From Isoetes taiwanensis (lineage: Eukaryota > Streptophyta > Lycopodiopsida > Isoetales > Isoetaceae), in NCBI GenBank assembly GCA_021234155.1, contig JAJEKV010000032.1, positions 1,323,617-1,387,616 of the forward strand: a DNA stretch of 64,000 nt, in the 5' to 3' direction. The translations under genes and the position numbers were made by a program. Of the stretch, positions 11,760 through 22,796 are shown piece after piece (position 1 is the first letter of the stretch; each line of letters begins with the position of its first letter). Under the pieces are notes generated by a model. The model made no database searches, was not told the DNA's origin, and saw nothing but the letters and a program-made list of their open reading frames with translations.

Positions 11760-13640
11760 TTAGCGCCCCCCACATCTAGCTAAATGATTTCTAAAGAGTT
11801 GAGGATCCTGACCAATGGTAGAAATGCAACTCTTTAACCAAGTTCTTAGTGAATAAGAGATGGGTTTTTGGCGAATGTATTGCCCATGGGGTGAGACACG
11901 AATACCTCTTATCAACAAGCCACCATGCATACCATCTAAAGTCTGCAATAAGTGTTCGAGTAGTGCAACACGAGACATGCCACCTATCCTAGCAATATGG
12001 ACCCATGTTCTAGCAATACTAGAAAGATCTCCTCCAATGTACACTGCCACTTAGAAAGATCAGCAAGTTGATGATGGAAACAATTAGAAGTAAGCCTAGA
12101 CTAGACATTGAGGAGAGAGGAAAACTTGGCTACTATGAAAATGATAAATAGACAGACAATTAAAGGTGTACTAGGAAGGGCTTGAAGTCTTTTTGTAGCA
12201 CATCGAGATTTAAATTCATGCCAATGACTAAAATAGCTTTTTAGCATGCTTTGAGAACGACAATGTAAAACTTTAATAGTTAGCATGTCCCTTATATCAG
12301 AGCAAAGCTCCAGCTTAAGTACATCTGCAACAAAAAGTACTCAACTAGTTAGATGCTACTAATCAAAAAGTGATGAAAGGTTTGATTGGCTTCAGTGCAG
12401 AAGAGGAGAATGTGTGCTAGGAATAAAACTCTATGCTTAGGAAGGCATACAACTAATCAATGAAAGAAGGATTCCATCTTCTTGAGCCATAGTGCAGGGT
12501 CGACCACCACATAGCTGACTCTTATTGGAAGATAACAAGGTAGAATTAGCTTTACAGGCAAGGGCATGCTTGAAAGTCTTTAAAACCAAGGAAGGTGGTA
12601 GACAAAAATAACTGTTGAACCCCACGCCAAGATTGACTAAATGCATTTGGGGAATCAGATAGTCAGGAATGAGCATTGGCAAAATAGTCCTAATCATGAG
12701 GCCTCCATGTTAGCTCAAGCAGACAAAACGCCTCAAAAAAAGTCCATAATAATCAAAATCCTCAATGTTGGACAATTACTCCACCCATTGATTAAGGATT
12801 CTAGTAGATACCCAAGCAGGTTGAAGGGGTGATTTAAGCATAACGCATTATGCGACCGCAAAGCAAATATAACCTAGGAATGCGAGAGCCACCTTTTTCG
12901 AGGATGAAGAAAGTGTTCATGGAGTCACCATGAAAAATCTAAGAACCTGAAGTTTGGAATAAGAATAGAATAGAATATAATAGAATAGAGTTTTTATTGT
13001 CACGGAGACCAATTGGCCTATGGGACCCAAAAAGGAGGCGCGGGAAGGGATATGGGGGGAAGTAATATGTACACATATCAGGTAAGTGCCCGAGGACCGA
13101 GCTGATCTCGACGATCCATGACCTCTTGAAGGTATGATCCCAACATCTGTACCGAGGCCGTGATCAACATCTCATGAAGGGGCTGGCCAGGATGGACCAG
13201 CTCAGCATAGCGTATCCGAATGTCATCATATGCCGGATAGCTCTGAAGGGTGTGGCATTCGTCTTTCACAGGGTCACAAGAAATTGTTCTCAAGGTTGAG
13301 TCTTTGCAGCCAAACTCCCAACCATAACTGATGGTTCATAACACAATGACATAGAGGAGTTGCGTATTCCGAGATACAGGCATTGTTTAAAGCATCAAAC
13401 CAGAATGTCGAGCATGCAACTCAACAATGTCTGGAGGGACAAGTTAGACATGTTGGTTCCAGGATGCTATAAGAGCATATACACATAAGAGGATAAAGAG
13501 AGCAACTTACAGAAAGGGCTAAAGACAAATGTACAAGAACACATCATACCAATGAAAGTTGCAAACTTATGGGCTTGAACAATGACATTAGTGGAGAGGA
13601 AAGTGCAAGGTCCAATAACTTCTGTTGCCAAGATGGAGAA
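11760..13640 (-). repeat. Family-A dispersed repeat, copy 1 (minus)
   Basis: Read on the minus strand it matches 17585-19110, 31605-32575 and 47650-49641/61666-61822 over long blocks (e.g. TTTAGTCAATCTTGGC, GTACTTTTTGTTGCAGATGT, CTTCAAGCCCTTCCTAGTA). Short frames occur in all copies but none matches a family I know and all copies carry different stops, so I do not call a protein. A LINE 3' piece is inserted at 12958-13285. Confidence 0.75.
12958..13295 (-). mobile_element. 5'-truncated LINE insertion (3' end with TATTC tail)
   Basis: Minus-strand frame 13293-13078 reads as the C-terminal zinc-knuckle tail of plant LINE reverse transcriptases: DECHTLQSYPAYDDIRIRY, then LGSYLQEVMDRR. It is followed by a 3' UTR (GGTCCCATAGGCCAATTGG) and a (TATTC)n tail at 12963-12990. 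The family-A sequence resumes on each side, so this is a short LINE copy that landed in copy 1 of family A. Confidence 0.75.
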
Positions 13641-13734
13641 ATGGAGATAGTACTAGTGGATCAATTGATGATATAACCTAGAAAACACCCCGAAGCAAGA
13701 ATTGGCTTGCAAGAACTAATATTGGCAATATACA

Positions 13735-13890
13735 CATGCAAGTTTTTTTTAATCAAAATATTAAAGATCTTAAATCTTCACCTCACCCTACATGTGGATA
13801 CATGATTGTTCATGAGCTTCTTGAAACAATTGTTTATACAAATGAGTTGGGTAGATATCTCATGACAGCCGCATGATATGTGTCGATGGC
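13735..13890. repeat. Direct repeat R flanking family-A copy 1
   Basis: Second copy of the repeat at 11070-11265, same orientation, separated by about 2.65 kb containing family-A copy 1. See that entry. Confidence 0.6.
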
Positions 13891-14169
13891 TGTGGGTGAC
13901 AGGGAAATGCCATTGTAGTCATGCTTAAATGGACAATGAAAGCATACCTAAACAGGCTTTTGCGAGAATCTCAAACACAGAGTCATAGTGGATGATATAG
14001 ACTCCTTGTAGAGTGAGCTACATTTTGGAGTATTGATTTTGAGAGAGGGCTACATTTTGGAGTATTGATATTGATGATCTCTCAAACACAGATGTTGGAT
14101 TGCATGCACTAGTGATTGAGCGAGCTATGTAGAAGCTATGGCCAATTGATGATCTTGGAGTAAAGAGAA

Positions 14170-14520
14170 ACTTCTATAGACAATAAGTTAACGCTATGGG
14201 TCTATGAAGGGCATGCCTATCTCAAGGTGGAGCTTAGTCGCAAAAAATGGCAACTCGTTGTAGATTGAGACTTACTTCGCATTGTCTACAAATTGAAAGA
14301 GGACGAGAGCAGCTGCATTTTTTGCCCATGTTGCCTTGAAGCGCAAGTGGAGGATGAGGATCATGTACTACTGAGGTGCTTAGCCTTTGATCATATTCGA
14401 GAAGATCACCAGATCACACTTTTTCGCTTTTGTTGGATCTATCTCCACCGAAGCTTGGAACATATTTGTGTGAATACTTTAAATCTGAACATGAGCTATT
14501 AGCTCTATATAGAATGGCTG
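14170..14520 (+). pseudogene. LINE reverse transcriptase C-terminal fragment
   Basis: Plus strand: CRLRLTSHCLQIERGRE in one frame, then, after a frameshift, CIFCPCCLEAQVEDEDHVLL and CLAFDHIRED (14293-14502). This is the CxxC..EDExH..C..Y..IR tail typical of plant LINE ORF2 proteins and is homologous to the tails at 13078-13293 and 47213-47422. No poly-A or simple tail was found. Confidence 0.65.
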
Positions 14521-14829
14521 AAAATTTGCTCCCCTAAGGGTGAGGTGAGCCTTTGCTGTCATTTTTCACTGATGGACTTGAGAATCTCAATGCATGACAA
14601 TAATATTGATTATTTGGATTAATTAAATACGAAAACCCTAATCTCTCTATGTTTCTAGAGAGTTTTGAATTTTTTAACATCAAAACAAAATTTAAAATGT
14701 AACTACATGGCACCAACCTAAATGATTTTGTGACAATAAATGGATAAATTACCATATAATATTCACATATGTGGTACAACAAACAAAAGAATTCTAAGCG
14801 TACAGAAAAGTTACAACAAATGTCCATCC

Positions 14830-16128
14830 TCATTCTTGTGAGGCTCCAACCTTTGTTTGATATTTTGGCTGCACTGTTATAACGCCTGACCTTGGCTCAA
14901 AAAAATTATATCTGCACCAAAATAAAACTTACCAATCTTCTACATTTCCCTTCGATTCGATTGGAAACCTAAAAAAAAAACGCAATGCAATACCTGTTCT
15001 TGATCAGGAAGTTTATTACTGCTCGAGGAAGAGAGGCATCGTCATGGCTGTGAGATCCTGAACCTGAAATTATGCATTCAACTCAATAACATAAATCCAA
15101 TTAAAAGAGTTTGCTTGATGCAATTAATACCTGTAATAACTGTAAGCTGTCGAAATTTGTCATTAAACCCTTGTGTTTTATGAGAATTAGGAGCCCAAAT
15201 GAGAGATTCGAGCTGTGATAATCTTTGAAAAACTGCATCTACAGCCTCTGCTACATGCAATCCATGTAAATCTATAGTCCATTCATCTCTGTTCTTATTT
15301 TTCTGCTTGAAAATCTCTGCGGCAGCTTCGGCATTCAAATTGTCCGCCAATTGGTGCTCTGTTTTAGCCTGTTTGGACATAATCTTAGCCCTATTATGGT
15401 CACCAATTCTATATGCGTTCAAGGCAGCACGCTGGTGTCTGTTCTTCAACCTGTTGCCAAAAATTCTTTTAAACCAAGAGCTGGTTTTGCATTTATTCGT
15501 CTGGATTCGGATAGGGATCTAACCTGGAAATGCGCAAAGCTTCTCGTCTGAATCTGAAGTACAGGTCTCCGGGTTCAATTTCTTCGCCACTGCTCAGTTC
15601 TGTGGTAGACACTTCTGTTTCTGCTGGGTTAGAAATTTCTGCGGGTTCACTGCCCTGTTCCGAGTTAGCAACTTCTGGGTTAGAAATTTCTGAGCTAGAA
15701 AGTGAAATTTCAGGGGTTTCCACCATAGCCGGAACGGATTGAAGCTCTGGGGCAGATTCCGAGCCCAAACCCATGGAACCCAACAAGGCCGCGGCTTTTT
15801 CTTCGTCAAATTCGGCGCAGACAAGGACATCTTCTATGAGGCTAACATCTGCCCAAACAAATCGTCTGTTTAATCGAGCAAGCCGGTCTTCAAAATCACC
15901 GCCGGAGTTTTCCGGACTGGCGGGTCTGACGACCTGCAGAAAAGAAGGCTCGATTTGGGGGGAAACAGAGGACCCAGATGAGCCTGGAAGTGGAGGAAAA
16001 TCATCCGATTCATTGTGGGCTCTGAAACGAGAGGTGAAAGAAGACCAACCCTGGGGCACAGAAAGGCTTTCGTTTTGGGTTGTGTTAGAAGAAGCCGCTA
16101 ATGAGGACTCCGGCGCCACCGTCGCCAT
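14830..16128 (-). CDS. DUF1771-Smr domain protein (CID5/6/7-like), complete, four exons
   Basis: Exons on the minus strand: 16128-15524, 15450-15131, 15063-14994, 14911-14830, all GT/AG with matching phases; 1077 nt, 358 residues plus stop. The start ATG follows a plausible 5' leader and opens the longest frame. Residues 85-120 resemble a CUE-type ubiquitin-binding helix bundle (RRFVWADVSLIEDVLVCAEF). A serine/glutamate-rich linker follows. DUF1771 begins at about residue 190 (YFRFRREALRISR..HQRAALNAYRIGDHNRAK). The Smr domain has the first motif DEWTIDLHGLHVAEAVDAVF and the second TGSGSHS..ASLPRAVINFL. Smr domains are nuclease/RNA-binding folds. In plants these proteins are known as interactors of poly(A)-binding protein, but I see no PAM2 motif. 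The protein looks intact and functional. Confidence 0.9.
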
Positions 16129-16309
16129 AGCCGCTCCTTTGCTTCCTCCTGTTGTTAAGTTGTTTTTGTTTTTTCTATTTAAGATATCTTTAAAAAACTA
16201 CAAGAACAAGCTACCCCTAAAGGAAGGCCCTAACTTTTTATTTTCCTTGCTTATATCGGTAAGTGCAACCTTTTTCTTGTTGACATTAATAAAAGAAAGA
16301 AAGACTAAA

Positions 16310-16625
16310 TGGTTAAACTGTTAAAAGGACTAACTGTTAAAAACTGTTAAAAGGACTAAGATTAGAAAAAAACTGTTAAAAGGAGTTAAAATTGACAAAC
16401 TGTTAAAAGAACTAAGATTAGAAAAAAAAAGGGGAAACAAAAACCAAAAGAGGAGCTTTCAGGCAATCTGCCAACAACACAAAGATTAGAAAAAAAGAGA
16501 AAACAAAAAAGAGGAAACACAAAGATTAGATTAGAAAAAAAGAGAAAACACAAAGATTAAAAAAGAGGAAATAAAAACCAAAACGGGAGCTTTCAGGCAA
16601 TCTACCAACAACACAAAGATTATGG
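16310..16625. repeat. Tandem repeats upstream of the Smr gene
   Basis: AACTGTTAAAAGGACTAA-type units recur from 16316 to 16415, and a segment with GAGCTTTCAGGCAATCT and CCAACAACACAAAGATTA occurs at about 16437-16490 and 16568-16622 (period about 133 bp). The array lies 190-500 bp upstream of the Smr gene start. Confidence 0.75.
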
Positions 16626-16629
16626 TGCA

Positions 16630-17330
16630 GTTCAGATTCTTGGACCGGCTCCTTTTGACAAACGCAGTGATTGGAAATTCTAAAGACTCAAGCCAATCAC
16701 AAAACAATGAAGGAAGTTTCCTTTTAGAGTTTGGAGATGAATCGGTCATAAGTCTGACGGTAAGTTTCCCATGATTTTCTATTTTTCTACAGCCAAACCA
16801 TGTCAAACATGATTTGCCTGAAAAGTTTAAGCTCAGGCAGGAAACATGAAATCAGTTTGACGAGCTTCTATTTCTGAGATAAGAAAATCTGCAGCATATT
16901 GCCAATCAAGAGAAGGGATGGAGGCCCGGTGGTGATGCCCTGTTGCAGGAAAAAAAAATATGACATGAGGCCACAGAAAGTAATGCTTGAAGGGACGCCA
17001 TATCTTCCAGGCAAAGAGAATTAGGAGCCCATATAGAATCAATGCGGCCATGCTTTGTGCTATTCTACGGGGTGAGAAAGACTTCCTGTGCGTCCCATTG
17101 AAGGAAACTCAGTTGCATTTCGAAGGCCAAAATATATTTAACAATGAAACTATTCTAGTCTTAGCAGAAGGCTGTTGCAATACAAAACCTTATAAATTTC
17201 CTTGTATTGGGATCAAAAAATGCTACGTTGCAGCATCCTGCCGAAGTTTGAAAATGCTCGAAACTGTCGAAGTTTGAAGACGCTCGAAAGGAAAAACATG
17301 TAGGATACATATGGACATGTTTTTATGCTT
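16630..17330. other. Intergenic, no gene recognised
   Basis: Short open frames on both strands (e.g. minus 17051-16833, with ASIPSLDWQYAADFLISEI) show no family I know. At 17235-17290 GAAGTTTGAA.A.GCTCGAAA recurs twice. Confidence 0.35.
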
Positions 17331-17344
17331 TCTCTTTGTGCCTT

Positions 17345-17415
17345 TTCATATGGATCAATGACATGTGGTTGACTCGCAACTAGAAGGTTGCGAGTTCGAG
17401 CCTGGTCTTGTGCAA
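17345..17415 (+). ncRNA. tRNA-like segment, probable SINE head
   Basis: GACTCGCAACTAGAAGGTTG then CGAGTTCGAGCCTGGTC resembles the anticodon arm and T-loop (B box GGTTCGANTCC-like) of a tRNA. The A box upstream (GATCAATGACATG) is degenerate and no acceptor stem pairs up, so this is not a working tRNA gene. A tRNA-derived SINE remnant is the most likely reading. Confidence 0.4.
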
Positions 17416-17584
17416 CTATTCTCTATGGTTTGCGAGTTTAGCAATTGGACATGTTTTTGCTTGAATGTAAAGTTCTTGAAGGATGCTGGCAATAATATAC
17501 AAATGTTCTTGAACTACATCCAAAGCTTCATTGATCCAAACAAGAAGAAGACTAGCCGAATCTGGTATATAATTTTTTTGGATT

Positions 17585-19115
17585 GAACCTTGCCACTTTC
17601 CTCTCCACTAATGTCATTGTCCCAACCCATAAGTTTGCAACTTTCATTGGTATGATGTGTTCTTGTACATTTGTCTTCATCCCTTTTGGTAAGCTGCTCT
17701 CTTTATCCTCTTTTGTGTCTATGCTCTTACGACATCTTGGAACCAACATGTCTAACTTGTCCCCCTAGCCCTTGCTGAGTTGCATGCTTGGCATTCATGA
17801 TTTGATGTTTTAAACAATGCCTGCATTTCGAAATTTACAACCCTTGTACGTCCTTGTATTATGAACCACATCAGTCATGATTGGGGAGTTTGGTTGCAAA
17901 GACTCAATCTTGAGACCAATTTCTCATGATCCTTTCTTATTTCAAATTTCAGGTTCTTAGATTTTTCATGGTGACTCCATGAACGCTTTCTTCATCCTCA
18001 AAAAAGGTGGCTCTCACATTTGTAGGTTACATTTGCTTTGTGGTCACATAATGCATTATGCTTAAATCACCCCTTCAACCTGCTTGGATGCCTTTTAGAA
18101 CCCTTAATCAATGTATTTGTCCTTAATCAATCTAGAACCCTTAATCAATGGGTGGATTAATTGTCCAACATTGAGGATTTTGATTATTATGGACCTTTTG
18201 TGATGCATTTTGTCTGCTTGAGCTAACATGGAGGCCTCATGATTAGAACTACTTTGCCAATGCTCACATCATTTGTTTCTAAATTTTAATTGTTAGCACC
18301 CGTTCCTGACTATTTGATTCTCCAAATGCAGTTAGTCAATCTTGGCATGGGGTTCAACAACTATTATTTTCTACCACCTTCCTTGGTCTTAAGGACTTTC
18401 AAGCATGCCCTTGCTTGTAAAGCTAATCCTACCATGTTATCGTCAAGTGGGAATCAGATATGTGGTGGTTGGCCCTGCATTATGGCTCAAAACGATGGAA
18501 TCCTTCTTTCATTAATTAGTTGTATGCCTTCCTGAGCATTCCTAGCACACATTCTCCTCTTCTACACTGCAAGCCAATCAGCCCTTTGATCACTCTTCGA
18601 CTAGTAGCATCTAACTAGTTGAGTACTTTTTGTTGCAGATGTACTTAAGTTGGAGCTTTGCTCTTATATACACAGTAATAATGAAGAATTAAGCATGTTC
18701 AGGGATATGTTAACTATTAAAGTTTTGCATTGTCGTTCTCAAAGCATGCTAAAAAGCTATTTTAGTCATTGGCATGAATTTAAATCTTGGTCTGCTACAA
18801 AAAGTCTTCAAGCCCTTCCTAGTACGCCTTTAATTTATCATTTTCATAGTAGCCAAGTTTCCCTCTCTCATCAACTTCCAGTCTAGTCTAGTCTACGCCT
18901 ACTTCTAATTGTTTCCATCATCAACTTGCTCGTCTTTCTAAGCGAACATCATGAAGAAGTAACCTCTACTCCCATATAGGATAAAAGGTATTATTGACTG
19001 CTTTGCTAATCCCTCTTCATCCCTCCTAGATGCCACAAACTGCTTTGCAACTGTTCCTACCTTCGTTACTCTCATTAGGAGCTTGAAGCTCCTTGCGTTA
19101 CATTGGAGGAGATCT
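17585..19115 (+). repeat. Family-A dispersed repeat, copy 2
   Basis: Plus-strand copy, the longest uninterrupted one, from CTTTCCTCTCCACTAATGTC to about TTGCGTTACATTGGAGGAGA. It contains the frame MLAPVPDYLILQMQLVNLGM at 18290-18535, which is also open in copies 1 and 4 but is unrecognised. Confidence 0.75.
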
Positions 19116-19625
19116 TATTTGTCGGACATGCATTAAGATCTATGGTATTGCAATTTCAGTACCCAATAGCACGAACACGTGTAGCTCTAATAATATTGCA
19201 ATAACAAATTTGAAGTGGTATGCAATCAAACACATCTCGCACCACCAAAGCTGCACTAAAAAGTATAGTGAGAGAAAAAGTGGTATTCAAGAGGACTCAA
19301 TGCAAGGATATATTAGTATGTTCATGTTGTTAATAGCTCAAAAGGATGTATTCCAACTAGACAAAGGGGCTATGATAGTCATAGTCAATCCATAGTTTTT
19401 GGATTCCCTTTCTAATTAATCTTTTTCAATAACTACTTTCTAATTAACCCTTTCCAAAAATGCACACTTGGAATGGATGCTAGATTCTTTGCTATTGCTC
19501 AGGGCGTATTGAGAAGGTAACAAATATACATACTATACTGACATTTACCTGTTGTTATGTTCATTTAGCTACACTCGCCTTATGAAGGAAGAAGCATAAC
19601 AACCGAATCGATCCTTATATAGCTT
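19116..19625. other. Intergenic, no gene recognised
   Basis: Frame 19093-19395 is open, with GAMIVIVNP at its end, but matches nothing known to me. Low complexity begins at 19630. Confidence 0.35.
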
Positions 19626-19628
19626 CGG

Positions 19629-19629
<1 letters not shown>

Positions 19630-19673
<44 letters not shown>

Positions 19674-19688
19674 AAAGAAAAAAAAGGG
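19630..19688. repeat. Poly-A tract
   Basis: About 40 consecutive A bases, then A-rich with a few G bases. It could be the poly-A end of a retroelement inserted on the plus strand, but no target duplication was found. Confidence 0.8.
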
Positions 19689-19689
19689 G

Positions 19690-20240
19690 CTTACCAATCA
19701 AAATCCTGAAGCATTTCCTGCATGGCAGTGAATTTTCACAACCATAATCTGCCCTTTCATTTCTGGAATCGGTAGTTGCGGCCACAAGGTAAGAAAGAAG
19801 TCGGTAAAAGAGAAGTCTAATTTTCTTCGCAAACCTTTGATATATTCAATTCGATGACAGTCTCTGTCATCAGCGACCATAGTCCTAGGCCGTTACATGC
19901 TTGCTTAGCAATGGATCCGTTCCCGAGGCAGGCCTGCAAGTGTTTTCCAACTGCACTTGTTTGGCAATTAAGATGAAGACTAAGGAAGAATGACTAAAAT
20001 ATTAGCTTTCAAATGGCCGGAACCAGCATCGGGTCACTTTGAAGCCGTGAAACGTAGCAGCTTGCTGCAGAGCGGAAGCAGATTCTACCATATGAGCTGT
20101 GAGAATCGAGCGAAGGCAGATTTCTATGATAGACTCTGCGAGAGAAATGGCAGAGCGGTGAAGGGAATGAAGGAATTGGCAGGTGTTGGCGGAAAGGGGT
20201 GCACCGGAAAAAGGCATCCATAGTTCTAAAAGCACATATA
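19690..20240 (-). CDS. Unrecognised minus-strand frames, possible 5' exons
   Basis: The frame 20221-20009 has an organelle-targeting look (Arg- and Ser-rich, few acidic residues: MDAFFRCTPFRQHLPIPS). Frame 19880-19698 reads MVADDRDCHRIEYIKGLRRK..MKGQIMVVKIHCHAGN and ends just before a possible splice donor (TTGGTAAGC). They could be successive exons of one gene cut off by the poly-A region, but I recognise no family. Confidence 0.25.
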
Positions 20241-20599
20241 ATTTTAATTTTACTCTTATTGGTCTAAACCAAAATCAATTGATCACATTTTCCAGTTCCA
20301 TAAAGCCATCAATGGTCTAATTCAGTAAGGTTTTTGAAAAGTTATGATGGGATCTGCAATTCTGGGTTATCGGATTCATTTCATTTTATACGTTTTGTCC
20401 AGATTGAATTGATTGCATTAATACAATGCGTTTTATCATAGAAAATCCAAGAAGATCTAGTAATAAGGCCCTTCATTCAAAAGGACATTATAATCAATGC
20501 AGAAAATGTATTGAACATTTTACAAGATTTTGGACAAAAGATAATTCTCGCCTACTAAAAAAATTACCCAGAACCCAGCTTTAGCCTAACACTTCAATA

Positions 20600-21200
20600 G
20601 TGGTGTGTGTTCTACCCAATACACTATTTGGTCCCAGAATCCATTGTTCGACGAGAATGATAGGCCTAATATTGCAAGAATTTTTGGTCCCCAACAGTTA
20701 GTGCCAAAGATTAGATCTGGTACATTTACCTTCCAAGACTGGGAGAATTTCCAAAGTGCCTTAGACCTGCAAGTTCAAGGCTTTCCGCCTACACTTCGTG
20801 ATCATATACAAACTACTCATTCTGAGGGAGGAATGACAGCTACATCTATGACACAATTATTACAGTTTATGCATGCCTTGGTCCCAGACTCTAATGGGCA
20901 GTATGTGGAAACAAGTGATGGTTCAGTGCAGACATTAGAGTCAGAATCAGCAAAAACATTGTGTTGAGGTGGGAGTACAAACATCTCCATAATCTGTAGT
21001 GGACCAGGAGCCGTGATGTCAAACTATCAAACAGGACCATGCTGCCTCAGCATCTGCTGCTACTAGCACCTTCACCTTGCGTATTATAGGGGTTGCAGAA
21101 ACAGAAACTGATGCCCATTCAACTGTGGATGAGGCTCTGCATTTCTTCACTGACATCATGCATGTGAAGGTTGTTGGAGTTGCTACTAGGATGGGAGCGA
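20600..21200 (+). pseudogene. LINE ORF1-like fragment
   Basis: Frame 20605-20967 is followed, after stops and a frame change, by FTLRIIGVAETETDAHSTVD and EALHFFTDIMHVKVVGVATR up to about 21195. This is the N-terminal half of the RNA-binding module of plant L1-type ORF1 proteins (R..G..E......V......F....L.....). It breaks off at 21200. The rest of the LINE is not adjacent. Confidence 0.5.
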
Positions 21201-21639
21201 CAAGGCATGATCATCCTCGACATCTTTTATATATATCTTCCTAGTATGGAAGATTCTGACATGATGTATTCCATGTAAAATGAATACAAAACCCACCTTG
21301 CCTTCAAAAGGGGGGGGGAGGGGGTCAATTACCTCATTCATATATGTGTTGGACCATGAGTTATCACTAGCTCTGGAGATAGCTGCCCAGTGCATCATGT
21401 ACTTGGCGATAGAAGCACTCAATGCACCTATGTCTTTCAAGCTCCCATATGGTTGCACAACTTGGGTGACCCATTCGGAATCGTAGGGAGACCGTTGCCA
21501 TCCTCCTTCCACATCTTGATACCTTTTTCAGATAGCCAATACCTATGCCCGGGCCTCATCTTGTAGAACATTAGTGGCCATCCATCTTTCATGCAGAACT
21601 TGAAGAGGAGAGGTTCTAAATAACCATATAACCGGTTCT

Positions 21640-21790
21640 TCTTCTTCTTTTTTGAAAGTAAGAAGTTTTTGTATTGATCAGATAGGAAAAATTACAATAC
21701 AAAGATCCCTTATGGATCAGATATAATTTAAGCACAAATGATCCCACATGGATCCGAAATCACATCTGCAGGTATAGTATATATGAGCCT
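21640..21790 (-). mobile_element. LINE 3' end remnant (minus)
   Basis: Read on the minus strand this is GGATCCATGTGGGATCATTT, then GGGATCTTTGTATTGTAATT, then CAATACAAAAACTTCTTACT followed by an A/G-rich tail. That style is typical of the 3' UTR of plant L1-type LINEs. No coding part is attached, and it is opposite in strand to the ORF1 piece at 20.6-21.2 kb. Confidence 0.4.
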
Positions 21791-21799
21791 TCTCTCAAC

Positions 21800-22790
21800 C
21801 TCTTCTTCCGTTTAACTAGTACATCAGCAAAACAGAATACTACAGGAGCAAAATACTCATTTTCCACAAGCTGCAAATAAATCTTGAATGCTCTAAACAA
21901 CCTTCTGCAAAAAGTAGAGATGAAGAGAAAAAGAGACAAAGAGTAATCATAGTCTCCCGTGATCACCGTGAGAGTTACACATATGCTTCAATCTATAATC
22001 ACTGTATGATTGAATACCAAATGAGAAATTAAAAGAGATACCGCATTGTTTCCGGATGTACAACAAATTCTAATTCAAATGAGCTAGACATCACGTACCC
22101 GGCCAAAGCTCTCCTCCAAAGCCTGGTTCATAATATTTGATCTTGATATGGAAGCGTCTTCTTGGTCACAATCAAATCCCTAGCTTGGCAATCTCAAATA
22201 ATATGTCATCTTGTTTCAAATCCATAAAATAATGATCAATGAACTTACTCTGCCTTCTTCCAAGAAAACATCCCTAAATCTTTCCGCTAGCAAGAAAGAG
22301 CAGAAGGACAGGGAAAAAGCTTCGTGATCAGAAGACCCATCTTAAAATTAGATTGCTGGAAGAAATATAAACCTGAAACTGTTTTCTTTATGCTTATGCT
22401 ATAATTTTGCCCCACCTTATAGGCTCTACGCCCTTTTGGTGTGTCTTACTTGAGATGGAGAAGAATCCATAGACTACTAGACCGGCCCAAGAAACAGAGA
22501 ATCTAGGCTGCTAGAAATCTACAGTTTTTGCTTCATCTCCTTAGCAAAAACCATCAAGCCTCTTAGAAACTTGAGAGCAAAAAACCACGTTAGTGGCTTA
22601 CCAGCAAGACCACAAAAGACCGCCTTACAAGCAGCTCCAAAAATGATCTCCGGACATTCTTTGGAGGGCAAAATCTGCTGAATCCAGAAGCAAAACCCCT
22701 ACTAGCATCTGGAGCAAGTAAAAAAAACAAGAGATGCTGCAACAGTGCCGGATAAAGAGAGGGGAGGAAGGACGGATCTCCCTCTCTGCC
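21800..22790. other. Intergenic, no gene recognised
   Basis: No open frame with family likeness, no strong repeat. It separates LINE debris from the DUF7869 element. Confidence 0.4.
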
Positions 22791-22796
22791 ACCGCC

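Noticed and set aside
12101-12697. Family-A frames (e.g. YLIPQMHLVNLGVGF) as a gene
   Set aside because: Present in all copies with different stops and no recognised domain; treated as repeat only.
21186-21512. 108-residue minus frame
   Set aside because: No family likeness, crosses a G9 run, and follows LINE debris; probably chance.
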